This document shows, piece after piece, positions 1-12,254 of a stretch of DNA of 64,000 bases. The notes beneath the pieces are model-generated. The model was not told the origin of the DNA. It saw only the letters and a program-made list of their open reading frames with translations, and did not search any database. Each line of letters begins with the position of its first letter. Positions within the stretch are counted from its first letter, which is position 1. A program made the position numbers and the translations under genes. The stretch comes from Larix kaempferi (lineage: Eukaryota; Streptophyta; Pinopsida; Pinales; Pinaceae): assembly GCA_027924585.1 (NCBI GenBank), contig BSBM01000486.1, positions 46,020,001 to 46,084,000 of the forward strand, read 5' to 3'.

Positions 1-2808
1 TTTGGTTGTTAACATATTGCTCCCTAATGTATGAGGTCATGAGCTCATCATATGGTTGAAATACATCAAAATTATGTCATATTCTCAATAGGAAACAATG
101 GGAAACTAGTGTCAAGAGAAAAAAAAATTATGTCAAAAAGAAATCCCTTGCCAAGGGGACTATAGAGGCCCATACCTGTAGAGAAAGAAATCAAAGAGAT
201 GAGGTGTAAATAATCTCAAAATAATGTGGGAATCCCTATGGTAATATCAATGTCTTAATATAATCTAGAATCCTTACCAAGAGGGTTTTGAATAATACAT
301 GGAGAATTGTTGGCTACAATACACCATGAGGTCAAAGAGGGAATCAATCTAAGTACTTAATCATGGTCCAACTATGGTTGATCTTAAGTATATGAGTAGC
401 AACAATGAAATCACCAACACAATGCTAAATCACTGCAACTGAATGCCTACTGAGATTGAAGGGGCCCAACATCTATAAGGAGTAAAGAGTGATGTAACTC
501 CTCACAAGTGACTCAAACTGCTAAAAGACTGGGTCAAATAGGTCTAGGGAATCGCAACTGCAACTTGGTCACTTCGGTCAATGCATCCTGGAGACAACAA
601 GAATCACATTACTGAAGACATTCCAAGATAGACTTGACAAGTGGAGAGAGTCAAAGATGTCTAGGTTTTTTGACCAAAATAGATAAGGGGACCACCATAC
701 TATACAATTTCCAACAATGTGATAATGAGTTGGAGTTGAGCATGTAAGAACTAATCGATCCAAGGGGCATTGAAGTATCCCCTCAGTTGGTCCAAGGAAA
801 CCCATCAATGATGGTTATGGGGCCAAGGTATGGGAGGCCTTTAGGTTTATCCTCTGGAATAGAGGTGTTGATTTCAACAGAGGGAGACCTGTTATCTATA
901 AGCATAAGACAATGAGGGTTTCTTGTTAGAAGCATGAGGGATGACACTATACAATGACGAAAATAAGGGACGAAGAAACCAAAGGGGGATATCGGGGTCA
1001 CTGAATGGGGGATTCAAACTTTATTTATTCAGAGTATTAAGGCATGAATAAATTAGAAAAATGTGTGAGACTTGTGATAGTATCATGTGAGGGACATAAG
1101 GTAGGATAACTAGGGGAGATAACTGTATTGGATATACTCACGAAGGGGAATTGAATACATTGAGGTCAACTTGGGGAGAGTTTGATTTCAATAGGACTCC
1201 ATGGGTGACACATCATACAATCATATGAATAAAGGTGACTAAGGGATGTTTCCATAAGAGACTGTATACTATCAACAAGAGTGCTAAGGATAATTTTTGT
1301 GAATGGTTTCCCAAGTATGTGGGTACTTGAGGAGAAAGAGAGAAATATAAGGAAATAAGTACCTAATGTACAACCAAGTGAATCAAAAAATCATGTGATA
1401 GAATATGGAAGTAACTAGGGGTAAGTCACTGATGGGAATATCCTTGAGGGAATATGAATGGTGGAAAAATAATGCAACTTTTACAGTATGGATGAAGTGG
1501 TGGACTTATGAAATTGTACCATGAAACATCAAAATGACATAAATGTGGGAGTATGGGGGTAGGAAAATGAGTAATGATGAAGAAGCATATGTGTCTAAAC
1601 TTGGGACTACAAACTAGATGGATTGTCAATCCTAGGGGGATTGCAATGGCATGGGTTCCCAATGGAAAAGAAGGATCATGAGATGACACCCATGTAAGGA
1701 AGGCTCTATTTTTCAGTAAGGGTGAATGCAATGGTGGTTGGGATGGGACAATAACCTAGATAGAGGGTGTCCTATAGGAGAGGAGGGGATCAAACTAGGA
1801 TGATGCAAAATATGTTTTGCAAAGGGAAATCACCTATATGCTAGTTTTAAGAAATATACTTCTAAGGCACGCTCGCATGTTGAGAGAAGCGATCCCATGA
1901 AAACCAAAACCCACACACATCAAAATAATACAAAGCATAATAGTGCATTTGGAAAGAAAACCAAATATATAAAGAACATATAACATAGTGAAAATGACTA
2001 AATTACATGCAAGAATGAAAAATGAGCAAAATAGGGGCTTCCTAGAAAAGTTCTTAATCGCACAAAACTAATCACATAATCAAGAAGGGCATGCAGTGAT
2101 GATTCCAAAGGTGTGAATGGACATCAAACATAGGTTGTAGGAGCTCATACGGGTTGAAAGAAAATCAAGCCTAAATGGCTATTAAAGGGGTGGGCCTCAC
2201 AACCCTAGGTGTCATTTTCGTTGTTCACCATTGGAGGAGCTTGTGGGGTCCAAATATTTAGGCACTTATATCTCTCATTTTGTCCATCAAATTCAGATTC
2301 TACAATTTGCAGGGTAGTGGTCTCTCCAAAGCTATTAATTTCATCCATTTATTTTTGTCATTTGGAATTCGAAGGTTCCTTAGGGAACCCTCTTATGGGG
2401 ATAAAATATTTTGATTCGATAGCATATTGATCTGAAGAGGGTCCTTGTAAGGGTTCCTAAGGGATGAATACATGTGATGATGCATATTATCTATCCCAAA
2501 GAAATCCTGGGGTAGTAATGGATTCAAGAATTTCCTCACCATTTTTAAAGGTAACATTAGATAAGGCAAGGGGGTCTACATTTATTAAAGTGGACATAAA
2601 TACAGAAGGGGTGGGAGATGGATCCTAACTAGAAGATGAAATGAAATAAATGGAGATCATTCATTCAAGTGTGGAACAAGGGGGGGTACCTCCTCATTGA
2701 AGGTAACCTAATATTAATGGGATATATGATGAAGGCCATCCAACACATCCTAAAACATTTGTAGATCAATATAATAGTCACTAGATAATGACCATAGATA
2801 CCACATAA
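1..2808. other. Unassigned spacer, no gene recognised
   Basis: I find no open frame longer than about 100 codons with recognisable protein character and no clear terminal repeats. The plus strand is purine-rich over roughly 250-1800, which looks like old, decayed repeat DNA. It ends where the LTR of the neighbouring minus-strand gypsy element begins. Confidence 0.5.
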
Positions 2809-3373
2809 TGTTGACTCAAACCCAGTCGACAGGGGTTCCCATTACTGTCGACACCAACCCACTGCGATCTCCCTCAACACCGGCCCAGACAGGTTTTATG
2901 TCGTCCAGTAACACTTGCGGAGCAAATGAGGTCTCACCCGAGGCATTCAAGGGAGAGTGGACGGGACCATGTTTCCACCGAATGAAGGAGGATGTTTGCG
3001 GCAACAATCACTTAAACTTATTGCGACATTCAGAAGTAAATCTATGCATTTAACTTTGGCAACATTGTATCCATAGCATCATTCAATAGAAACATTCACC
3101 GCGACAAGTATAACAGTAAAGCATTAATTGCACCAAGGAAACATAGCATTATTCATATATGGCAACATGCATTACCATATTGAACAAAAGATGTACAGGG
3201 ATTTCGCAAAACATCTCCATCATGTCATATTAATTTAGCAAAACCCAGGTACAATATCTCCACAAAACAAAGATCTCACCAGTATCTCTTGATCTCAGAC
3301 AGAGACTCAAAGACGCACATATCCAACATCCAAGGATCCATACTAAGATGCCTCACCACTTACAACTTATGTC

Positions 3374-3381
3374 TATATATA
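3374..3381 (-). promoter_or_regulatory. TATA box in the G1 LTR
   Basis: TATATATA lies about 310 bp inside the U3 end of the LTR, the right place for the Pol II promoter of a minus-strand element. The region retained in the truncated 5' LTR stops before this box, so the 5' copy has lost its promoter. Confidence 0.6.
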
Positions 3382-3466
3382 GGATTCCACCCTTACAATG
3401 CTTGTCCACTTACTAACAACTTCCTAACCGACACTTTGGACAAATGACCCAAAATCTAATTGAGAT

Positions 3467-3590
3467 AGTCCAAAATGACCCAAAACCCGCATATGATGGT
3501 ACAATTGACCCAAACAATACATAACATGCAGTCCAACTGACCCAAAACCCGCAAACTGCAGTACAATTGACTCAAAAATACATAAAATAA
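3467..3590 (-). repeat. Two 64-bp tandem subrepeats in G1 U3
   Basis: Two units start with GTCCAA at 3467 and 3531 and share TGACCCAAAACCCGCA and GTACAATTGAC. Such U3 repeats often act as enhancers in LTRs; that role is inference here. Confidence 0.6.
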
Positions 3591-3638
3591 CCTTCTTTAC
3601 ACCCAGCTCTCCGCCTTCCACGATATCTTTTGACTTGT

Positions 3639-3659
3639 CGCAGCATCAGCGATGCTGCG
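3639..3659. repeat. Perfect hairpin near the U3 end of G1
   Basis: CGCAGCATC and GATGCTGCG are exact inverted copies with a 3-base loop, about 30 bp from the LTR terminus. It is the strongest short palindrome in this LTR. Confidence 0.6.
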
Positions 3660-3688
3660 ATGTTACATTACCAAACCGCCTGCCAACA

Positions 3689-4794
3689 GGCCCCCAACAC
3701 AATCTTGTGGCTCACCCTCGAGTCACGTTAACTGGACATGGCGTATTCACTGGTCTCGACTCTTCTACAGTTGAACTATATTTCTACAACTGTTCTTGAT
3801 GTCTGGATTGTGCAGTGTTTTCTTGCTCCTTCTGCTGCACTGATCATCGACTCGTTGTCATGTACTTACCCAAAAGTGGGCATGTCCTGGCTTGCTATCA
3901 TGGACCTTGCAAACTCATCCGCCAGTCTCGAGTGATCGATTGCAGATGGAGGAGAAGTCTTCGAACAATGCTGAAGTGCAAAATAGGCTAGCAGTTTTGG
4001 CACATCTATTTCGCACCGGTAAGCACATGCTACAGGAACCAGGGGGCTGCCACCCCCATCCTTTTTGTGGTCACAGGGACCATGAGACTTGGAATTATCA
4101 CCCACTACCTAGACATCTCAAAAGGAACTTCATGCTTGTAACCCCTGAGTGTCCACGTTGTGGCTCACTCTAGGCGCTCATGCACACTTGTCGTTCGGGT
4201 CCTCAGTGCACCTGGTGTGCTACCACATGAAATGAAATGAATCATTTCCACAGCCACCTTGGAATTCCTAACTTAGCTAGATACCTGACCCTTCTTGCAG
4301 CATAACACCTCTCGATTGGAAAGCCTCTATGCTCTACTATCCGCTAGTTCTGATATTTATACATCGAGTTCGGTCATTCGTCTGCCTCAACAATCATTTG
4401 CACCACCCGTTCACATTAGATGCGAATCATATCATTCTGCTGTTTTGTTTGAGTATGAACCAGACTTATGACGTGCAATGTGGAAACCATACTGCCGATG
4501 GTCGCCCTGCGTGCCAAGTGTGCGAACCATCATCCCAGGTGCCATCGGCCATGCTGCCACGATGTACTCCTCGTTCCAAATGTGCATGCTACTGGAAACA
4601 ATCCGATTCAATGAACAATCATACCTGCCCAAATGGAAAAATATTTGTTTGCTAATGATTCGTAATGATTTCTGATTTGACCCAGTCACAACCCTGCTAC
4701 TCTCGTGGATCGCTCCTAACTTACGGCACAAGCTTCCCTGCCTGTGCATTCTCATCCTTGTTGGTGTGCCATCCTGCCACTTATCAACCTGCAT
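3689..4794 (-). other. G1 region between pol and 3' LTR
   Basis: About 1.1 kb separates the end of the pol C-terminus from the LTR. Short open stretches exist on both strands but show no retroviral or other domain that I recognise, so I read it as the 3' untranslated part of G1. It is more GC-rich than the flanking spacer, as is the rest of G1. Confidence 0.45.
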
Positions 4795-6016
4795 TTTTTA
4801 TTTTTTTTGCCGATGCGTCTCACGCATCACGTTGTTCCAAGCCTGACCGATAGGGCTTCAACCTACTACCGTTAATCAACTTTGGGAGAATCGCTACATC
4901 CAACTGCTGTAACTATACTGCACCTCTTGAAGTGATGCTACTGATCTGATACATACCAATCCAATGCATCTACAGTTTTCCCGGATATTTCATAAACTTG
5001 TTGTCATACAACAGCACCAAGTCGCCTTACTGAAATTGTTTGTTTTTTATGTGGCGATCGTGCCAAGCCTTCTAACAATCCTTCTCCACCCCCTGGTGAA
5101 ATCATGTGATAAAGTGATCTTCCGCCAGTCGCACTAACTATGCTAGACGTTCTTCTAATGTTGCTGCATCATCCATACCTGTTGTTTCTGCAATGCGCAG
5201 ACTTGGAATGATGTACTCCATTGGCATAATTGCTTCTTGTCCATACACCAGCTTGAATGGTGTCTGTCCCATCAACCTTTTACACGTGGTGCAATATTCC
5301 CACAACACGGCTGGGATTTTTAGATCCCAATCATCACGGTTTGCATTGCACACCTTTGACAGCGCATGCTCCAATATTTTGTTGAAAGCTTCCACCCTGC
5401 CATTTACTTGCGGATGATACGGCGTACTCTTCTTATGCTGTATCTGAAGTTCCTCCGTCAATGTGCTGATGGTGCGATTGAGAAAGTCACTGCCTTGATC
5501 ACTCAGCAATATCTTGGGGCAGCTGAAGCGAGTGACAATGTTGTCGAACAAAAATTGCGCGGTCATGGCCACGGAATAATCAACAACTGGTGCTGCCTCT
5601 GCCCATCTTGTCAAATAATCTGTTGTTGTGATGATGTATCTTGCACCATTGCGCTTCCCTGGTGGATTGATTCATCCCACAAAATCCACTTCCCATTTTT
5701 CGAATGGCTGCAGTTTTAACTGAGGCATCAGAGGCATCTCATCCCTCCTGGATGGCTTTTTGGTTCTCAAACAAACATCGTAGGACCACTCATAGTCGAT
5801 CGCATCATTGTGCAGCGTGGGCCACCAGAGCCCCGCACGAAGCACCTTCCTGGTAGTCGCACGGCTTCCATAGTGCCCTCTAGCCAGTCCTACATGTGAG
5901 TCTGACAACATTTGCCCTTGCTCATGAGGCAAAACACAGCGTTGCAATATCTCATCTATGCCCATCTTGTATAACTCTCCTGCGATCAGCTGGAAATCTG
6001 CAGCCTTTACTACCAA
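4795..6016 (-). pseudogene. G1 integrase (zinc finger, DDE core, C-terminal domain)
   Basis: Frames on the minus strand from 6016 downward give an H2C2-type zinc region (HYGSRATTRKVL, then C..C) followed by [16 protein letters not shown] and VNGRVEAFN, which carry the three D, D and E residues of a retroviral integrase core. From about 5110 to 4850 the decayed frame still shows GDLVLLYDNKF and VNGSRLKP, the usual C-terminal end of this gypsy class. A stop lies between the zinc region and the core, and several more lie in the C-terminal part. The enzyme would join element DNA to the chromosome; this copy cannot. Confidence 0.85.
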
Positions 6017-6172
6017 CTGCTTCTTCTAACCAGTGGTGAATTCTTCTGCTGCAGTACCTGTCGCCAGAAACTGAATGATTTCTTCAAAATAGCCGTCGGC
6101 TACTTCAACCTTAAACAGCTGCGCATCAAGTAATCCATCTTCAATGTTAGTTGGCTCCTCTCTTGTTTCAAT

Positions 6173-7962
6173 CTATGATAGATGATCAGGGCTAGCATTC
6201 AGCTTCCCTGGCTTCACGATTACTTCATAATCGAACTCCTGAAAAAGAAGTAGCCATCGACATATCTTCCCCCCCAACACAGGCTTATTGACCAGGTATT
6301 TCAATGTGGAGTGGTCCGTGAACATCTTAAAATGGCCTCCCAATAAGTAATGTCGAAACTTCTGCAGCGCATAGACCATCGCTACATCTTCCCTCTCGGT
6401 AGTGGTGTAATTCCTTTATGTTGATGACAACTTCCGACTTGCAAAAGCAATAGGGTGATCGAGATCCCCCTCTCTTGGTTGCACTAGCACCCCTTCTAGT
6501 GCAATCAACGATGCATTGACATGGACATGGAACTCCTTACTCCAATTGGAAAGACCAGTATGGGTGCTAAAGCCATCTTAGATTTCAACTGCTCAAGTCT
6601 ATCTTGACATTCAGGGCTCCATTGAAATGCCGCATCTTTCTTCAATAGCTTCTCCATAGGGGTAGTAATCGCTGCATATCCCCTGATGAACTTGCGATAA
6701 TACCCAGTATGCCCCAACATCGCCCGCAACTGCTTGACATTAGTCAGTAGAGTTAAACTCAAAATGAGCACAATCTTTGCTGGATCGACTAATAACCCTT
6801 GTTTGCACACAATGTGACCCAGCAATATCCCAAACGGTGCACAAAAGATGCACTTCTTCAAATTCAACAATATCTGATGCTGTCGGCATCGCTCCAACAT
6901 CAACCATAGATTGGACATATGATCACGGATAACACCATAGACTGTCCAATCATCCATGTATACCTGCAGAAACTTCTAAATGAAGTCCCGGAACGCAGCA
7001 ACAAGAACCCGTGAGAAGATCACAGGTGCGTTCTTCAATCCAAACGGCATCACAGTGTATTGAAAACAGCCTTATTCTGTCACAAAAGTCATCTTTTGGT
7101 GGTCTTCCTTTGCAATGCAGATCTGATGGTAACCTGAGAACCCATCTGTGAAAGAATACATCTCCTGGCCACCCACACCTTCGAGTACTTCATCAGTAAA
7201 TGGAGTCGGAAAGGGATCATGCAAGCAGGCATCATTCAACTTCCGCAAGTCGACACAAATGCGCACCTCACCAATCTTCTTGTCCTACACTACCATAGGA
7301 CTGATCCATTCTGACTCTTCAACCGGTTCAATGATACCAGCATCCAACATGCAGTTAAGTCCTACCTTGACCCTCTCCTTATGTCATGGATTCAGTCGGT
7401 ATGGTTGTTGTTTGATCAGTTTAGCATCTGGTTTCAAGGGGATCTTCATCTCACCGAAATCGCCCAAGATACCTTTCATCTCAGAAAACTTCGTAGGGAA
7501 GAGGTCTTGGAATTCGTGCAGCAAATCATTGACCTTTCCCATCATCTCACCATCCCAATAGTATCCAATGTTTGCAAACTTGGGGGTGGCCTCTGTCCCA
7601 ATATTGATCTTACAAAGCTTCAATGGCTGGCTGATCGAATCACTTGGCACATCAGGTGCTATCACATTGCAACTCCCTTTAGACTCGGGAATATTGACAT
7701 TCCATAGATCATCACCATCTTCGGGGCCACCGGTGATATTGTAACATTCCATCATGGATTGCATATGACAGTGCGTATGCAGATCCACAAGATATGCCAC
7801 TGGGAAAACCTTGAAAACCACATTGCGGATGAGCTGCAAAGCATTATTGACATCAGGGTTGGCATCCATGAAACTGAACGTATGAGTGAAGCATACCGTC
7901 AACTCCACCCAAGTGGTAATTTCTCCTTGCAACTCGGCTACAGTATACCATGAGCGCGACAT
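6173..7962 (-). pseudogene. G1 reverse transcriptase and RNase H
   Basis: The minus-strand frame from 7962 contains the pre-RT linker and ends with the RT entry motif KQQPYRLNP. The next pieces (7266-7072 and 6957-6505) supply RICVDLRKLND, the FSGYHQI block and the catalytic MDDWTVY (a YMDD box), then the LGHIV and GYYRKFI motifs. A frame change leads to RNase H at 6379-6173 with FTDHSTLKYL. At least three stops and one frameshift interrupt it. The sequence is typical Ty3/gypsy RT, not copia or caulimovirus-like in domain order. Confidence 0.88.
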
Positions 7963-8269
7963 CTCATCTAAAGTATGGATGAAGGCATGGACCCACTCAT
8001 CTCACGGTCACAATGCCCACAATGTCTTACACTCCCTCAGATGACCTCCAGGGTTATTTCGACCATCATATTTCCATGTGTGGTAGATCTCAGTATCGCC
8101 GAAGTGAACCATCATCAATCTCCTGCATTGCGACAATTCATTAATTGATTTCTTGTGTGTCTCCCACTAGTGTGCTGGAGCTGCCTTGAGTGCTTCCTCC
8201 AATGCCAACAGTCGTTGTGGTGCGGAAACTCTTTCCTCAAACTCCACCAGAAAGTCAGATAAACCAGGC

Positions 8270-8940
8270 AACCCCTCATATACTGGTAGTGGGACCATTC
8301 AGTTGAACGTGGAATAATGATTGTGTGACTAATCCGCACTTGCGGAGCGATACCTCGTGCAAGCGGTTATGCCAGTGTTCTAACGCATCATCAGAGTCGA
8401 AAGATGTAGAGCTCTCACTACACCATCCCAACTCATTGTTGGCGATATGATGAATATAGTCTTCAGAAATGTTGAATGCATGGTCCCATCCACTGGGATC
8501 TTCATCTTTCACTGGCTCAATGTGTCTGCGTCCTTCAGCCGGATCCAATGGGACTATGACTCTGAGATCGCGATTTTCAAAAGTCATCATCCACCGCTTG
8601 AAGTTGATTACCGCTCCACTATCATTAGCCCATCTGATCCCCAGCAATGTGGGATATGAGCTTCCTCCTTCAACCACTTCGATGACATCAAAGTCAACAT
8701 AGGTCTTCATGCCCTCAATTTCCACCACCAAGCATGGGACTCTCCCAATTGGTGTTACCTTAGCACGATTATCTAACCAGAGCTGTATAGGAGACAAGCT
8801 CAATGGGGAGCTCCCCATTTTCTGCAATGCCTACTTGGTTAATATGTTGACATCTGAACCAAGATCTAGAATAACTGAATCAATATCATAGTCCCCAATT
8901 TGTATGTTCATGCGCATCTCCTTACCGGTCTTCCGTCGTT
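8270..8940 (-). pseudogene. G1 aspartic protease
   Basis: On the minus strand a DLGSDVNIL motif (near 8870) marks the aspartic protease active site, followed after a stop by the downstream PR portion (8827-8276, with LLGIRWAND). The frame differs from both gag upstream and RT downstream, so frameshifts flank it. The protein would cut the Gag-Pol precursor in the virus-like particle. Confidence 0.75.
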
Positions 8941-9044
8941 GTAAGGAGTTTACCGCAGACTCTTACCATCCCCAGGTTGGTCGTTGCAGAAACCCTTCAA
9001 TCTCAGCTAAAGCAGTCGAATCCCTTGCCAACAATAAGCATCTC

Positions 9045-9998
9045 TCAAAAAAATTCTCCAAGGTTCCAGACATCTCCGATAGACCTGCCTCTGAAGTAGA
9101 GCATAAAAAACAGGGGGCATGTTGCAGATGATGGATTTACCACGGTCTTGGTCCATCGCACGACGTGCCTAAAAAATGTATCGCACTCAGACTCAACGTC
9201 GAATGATACCTTCTTCTTCCTGGCCAATCGAATGAGTGGTTGTGGGCTATATCCTCCTGTTACTGCACCTCCCCACGTGATGACTACAACAGCCACATCC
9301 TGTGGTATTGGCTCCGCAGAAATAGTTGCAACACTCGCACCCTGATTCTGGTTCAGCAGTGGATTCCCTGGTTGGTTCACATTCTGACTAGCATTCTGGT
9401 TCGAGCATCAATTCTGGTTCTGTGCCGGTTGTTGCACCGGATTTTGTACTAGCTCTTGCGCCTGATTCTAATTTTGCAATTGTGGAACATTCCCTGCCTG
9501 CCATCGCTCAATCAACTACAGGAAGTTCTCTACGATATGGTCTGTAACAAAGAAAAATGTACACTGTGTCTGTAATAGTGAGCAATCGCGCTGGTAATGT
9601 CCCCATACCGCACAGTGATAGCATTGCACCATTCCTCGACCTCCTTATCCTCCTCTGTGACCAAATCATCCACCGCGTCCGCCCCAGAATCCTCCATGGA
9701 ATCCACCCTTGTGTTGGTACTGCGGTTGGTTGTACTATTGCTGCATATGAGCTAGTTGCATGCCCTACCCTTGCTGCGCATACTGCAGTTGCTGAATGTA
9801 CTGTGGCTACGATGGAGCCATTTGCATCGGAGCATATTGCGACATAAACTATTGTGGTTGCTGCTGCGGTACAAACTGTACCTGCGGTTGAGGTAGCGTC
9901 TGGGCTACCTACGGCTGCGGTTGCAGTTGTTGTACGACATGCTGATCATCCTTCACATAGAATGCATCATGCGTTCTCTCATGAAGCAACCCATATGC
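9045..9998 (-). pseudogene. G1 Gag C-terminal Q/Y-rich linker
   Basis: Between the zinc knuckles and protease the minus strand reads a low-complexity run rich in Gln, Tyr, Ala and Pro (about 9400-9990), then a Ser/Val-containing segment (9380-9045). It has no domain, and contains stops. I include it because the same frame continues from gag. Confidence 0.5.
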
Positions 9999-11745
9999 CT
10001 AGAAATCCTTGTCGTCATGTCCCACAGATTTACAGAATGTGCAATACAGATTCATCGGTTTGGTGACCATTTTCTGCATGTATGGACATTCCTCATGGCG
10101 GTGCCCATATACCTGAAAAACGTGACACCATGGCATGCCACCACCACTTAACGGGTTTGGTGCTCCTGAAACCAGATAAATGCGGAAGTCAGGGAAATTA
10201 TCCTTAGTATGCCCTTCTCCTCGGCATCGCGTACACCATACTTCTTCGCGTTGCTCCTTGCCCTTCTTCAGATCTTGTAGCTGTATGGTCAAGTTAGCCA
10301 GCTGTGTCTATATCTGCGACATCCCAGCTACATTTTCACCAATCGGCAACACCTCCAACCGCATCGCAATCTCCAGAGCTTCACTGGGCATTGAGATGTT
10401 CTGTTGCATCAGTGGTAGTCGAATATGCGGTAGCAGTGCCGCAATGAACCACTCTTTGTTTTGGACAGCACTCATATCAAAACTAACCTTCGCCATCAGC
10501 GTCTTAAACCGCTGGTCAAAATCCCACACTGTCTCATTGGGATACCGCTTAATTTATTTCAATTCTATAATATATTCTGCTTCAGACTTGGGTTTTCTGA
10601 ATTCTGCAATCAAACCATCCCTGATGTTGTCTAGTGTCTTCTCCGGAGCTCCTGTAGGGACTGTAACAAACTTCATAAACCAGTCTACTGCGCGACCTCG
10701 CAGGGTTGTCACTAACTGGCCTTTCATAGCATCATCATTAGTAATCTGTTTTATGGTCCATACTACCTCACATAAGAACCAATATTGTTCAGGATTGTCT
10801 TTTCCATCTCCATGGAACAGTGGCAACTTAGCGTCTTCGCCCGCTATCTTGGGCTTTTTTTTGGCAGTCGCTGAACTACTAGCAATCAAGTTTTGTTGAC
10901 CCGGTGGGGTCGAAGTTGTGTTTCTTACCGATTGATAGATAGTGAACGGAGGTGTGGGTATGTTGCCGCTGGGGTTTGGTCCTGCCTCTATACTGGGCAT
11001 AGCCTGGTTTTCCTTGTCCGGACTATGAGGTTGCTTCATCCCATGTGGTCTTCCTTCGCAAACTTGCGGTTCGATCATAGCTAGACCTTCTCCTGTCCTC
11101 TACCTCTTTTCCTGTCGAAACCTCGCTCCTCCCCTTGTAATACCACTCTCTTCCTCGGCTTCACTCATAGTCTCATCATGACCTGCACCCATCTACCCCT
11201 TATCATTCCATGTAACGCCCCCCCACTGTTGCGATACCCACGGCCTCCTCCCACTAGGATGTTTACTAATCTAGATGCATCTTCGATATACCCTTCTCGC
11301 AAATAATAATCTTAATGGACAGTTGAAGCGACAGCAGAAACCTTCCCTAGGGTTTGCAGAAGAAATACCTTTCAGCTTCACTATAAGAATTTTGCGTATC
11401 AACCACGATTTCAGTGATATAACCTTCCAAGATGCTATCAAGCCACACTTCGACAGCTCGCGATGCTTTGTTGTCGACTTCCTGCAGTTCTTGGATCAAC
11501 TCTAGGGTTCAGGTCGTTGGTTCATCGCCTTGGAAGTTCCTCTTCTGGAAGGTTAAATTTTCCAACCACTCAAACAAAAGGACCGGGAATTCACAGAAAA
11601 ACCATTTATGCAGACCCTCGTGAATATATCTGTCCACCCACTGATCCACTGTGAGTCGAGTGTTCTGACTTTCTTCTTCAGCAAATTCCTGCAACTTCTG
11701 ATCAAACCAGCTTTGTATCTTCGGTTGTGTCGGATGCCGCAACAT
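9999..11745 (-). pseudogene. G1 Gag with long N-terminal region and three zinc knuckles
   Basis: An ATG at 11745 lies only 23 bases past the probable primer-binding site. The first 79 codons (one frame) hold a Trp-rich helical segment (DQWVDRYIHEGLHKWFF) not seen in usual Gag. After a frame change the region from 11078 gives the retrotransposon Gag domain (KLPLFHGDGKDNPEQYW; GRAVDWFMKFV). Residues from 10292 give three zinc-knuckle-like boxes in a row (CTRCRGEGH, CHVFQVYGH, CTFCKSVGH), each with one Cys replaced by Phe. Several in-frame stops break the gene. Gag would form the particle and bind RNA. Confidence 0.82.
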
Positions 11746-11768
11746 ATCCTCCTTTCACTTCGCAATGG

Positions 11769-11785
11769 TCCTGACAACAGAACCA
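11769..11785 (-). other. Probable primer-binding site of G1
   Basis: Two bases inside the 5' LTR the minus strand reads TGGTTCTGTTGTCAGGA. It aligns with the tRNA-Asp-type site TGGCGCCGTTGCCGGGGA with mismatches that are mostly transitions, as expected from decay of methylated CpG. The identity of the tRNA is therefore uncertain. Confidence 0.5.
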
Positions 11786-11787
11786 TT

Positions 11788-12254
11788 TGTTGACTCAAAC
11801 CCAGTTGACAGGGGTTCCCATCGCTGTCGACACCAACCCATCGCGATCTCTGTGAGCACCGGCCTAGACAGGTTTTACCTCGTCCAACAACACCTACGGA
11901 GCAGATGAGGTATCACCCGAGGAGTTCAAGGGAGAGTGGATGGAACCATGTTTCCACCGAATGAAGGAGGATGTTTGTGGCAACAATCACTTAAACTTAT
12001 TGCGACATCCAGAAGTAAATCTATGCATTTAACTTTGGCAACATTGTATCCATAACATCATTCAATAGAAACATTCATCGCGACAAGTATAATAGTAAAG
12101 CATTAATTGCAGCAAGGAAACATAGCATTATTCATAGATTGCAACATGCATTACCATATTGAACAAAATATGTACAGGTATTTCGCAAAACAACTCTGTC
12201 ATGTCATATTAATTTAGCAAAACCCAGATACAATATCTCCACAAAACACAGATC
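11788..12254 (-). repeat. 5' LTR of G1, truncated
   Basis: This copy matches 2809-3278 with about 36 differences by eye and then stops abruptly; the following bases are unrelated AT-rich DNA. U3 and the TATA box are missing, so the break is a deletion or an insertion junction and not the LTR end. Confidence 0.85.

Larger units (their letters stand above)
2809..3688 (-). repeat. 3' LTR of G1 (complete)
   Basis: The repeat begins TGTTGACTC and ends GCCAACA on the plus strand, giving TGTTG/CAACA terminal inverted repeats, typical of LTRs. The first 470 bp are repeated at 11788-12254. The remaining part holds the U3 region with a TATA box on the minus strand, tandem subrepeats and a perfect hairpin near the U3 end. 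The bases just outside (3689-3697) read GGGGG-rich on the minus strand and are a plausible polypurine tract. Confidence 0.85.
2809..12254 (-). mobile_element. Element G1: decayed Ty3/gypsy retrotransposon, minus strand
   Basis: Two direct copies of a repeat frame gag-pol coding sequence on the minus strand. The low-coordinate copy (2809-3688) is a whole LTR; the high-coordinate copy (11788-12254) keeps only the R/U5 half. The order on the minus strand is gag, zinc knuckles, protease, RT, RNase H, integrase, which is the Ty3/gypsy order. The reading frame changes at least three times and contains many stops, so the element is dead. The shared 467 bp differ at about 36 positions by eye (about 8%). 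No target duplication can be tested because the 5' LTR is truncated. Confidence 0.9.

Noticed and set aside
2816-3053. Overlapping open frames on both strands in the G1 LTR
   Set aside because: They are caused by the GC-rich U5 sequence, and the second LTR copy does not preserve them.
3866-4655. Open frames of 80-120 codons on both strands between G1 pol and LTR
   Set aside because: No domain or composition typical of protein; they overlap each other on both strands.
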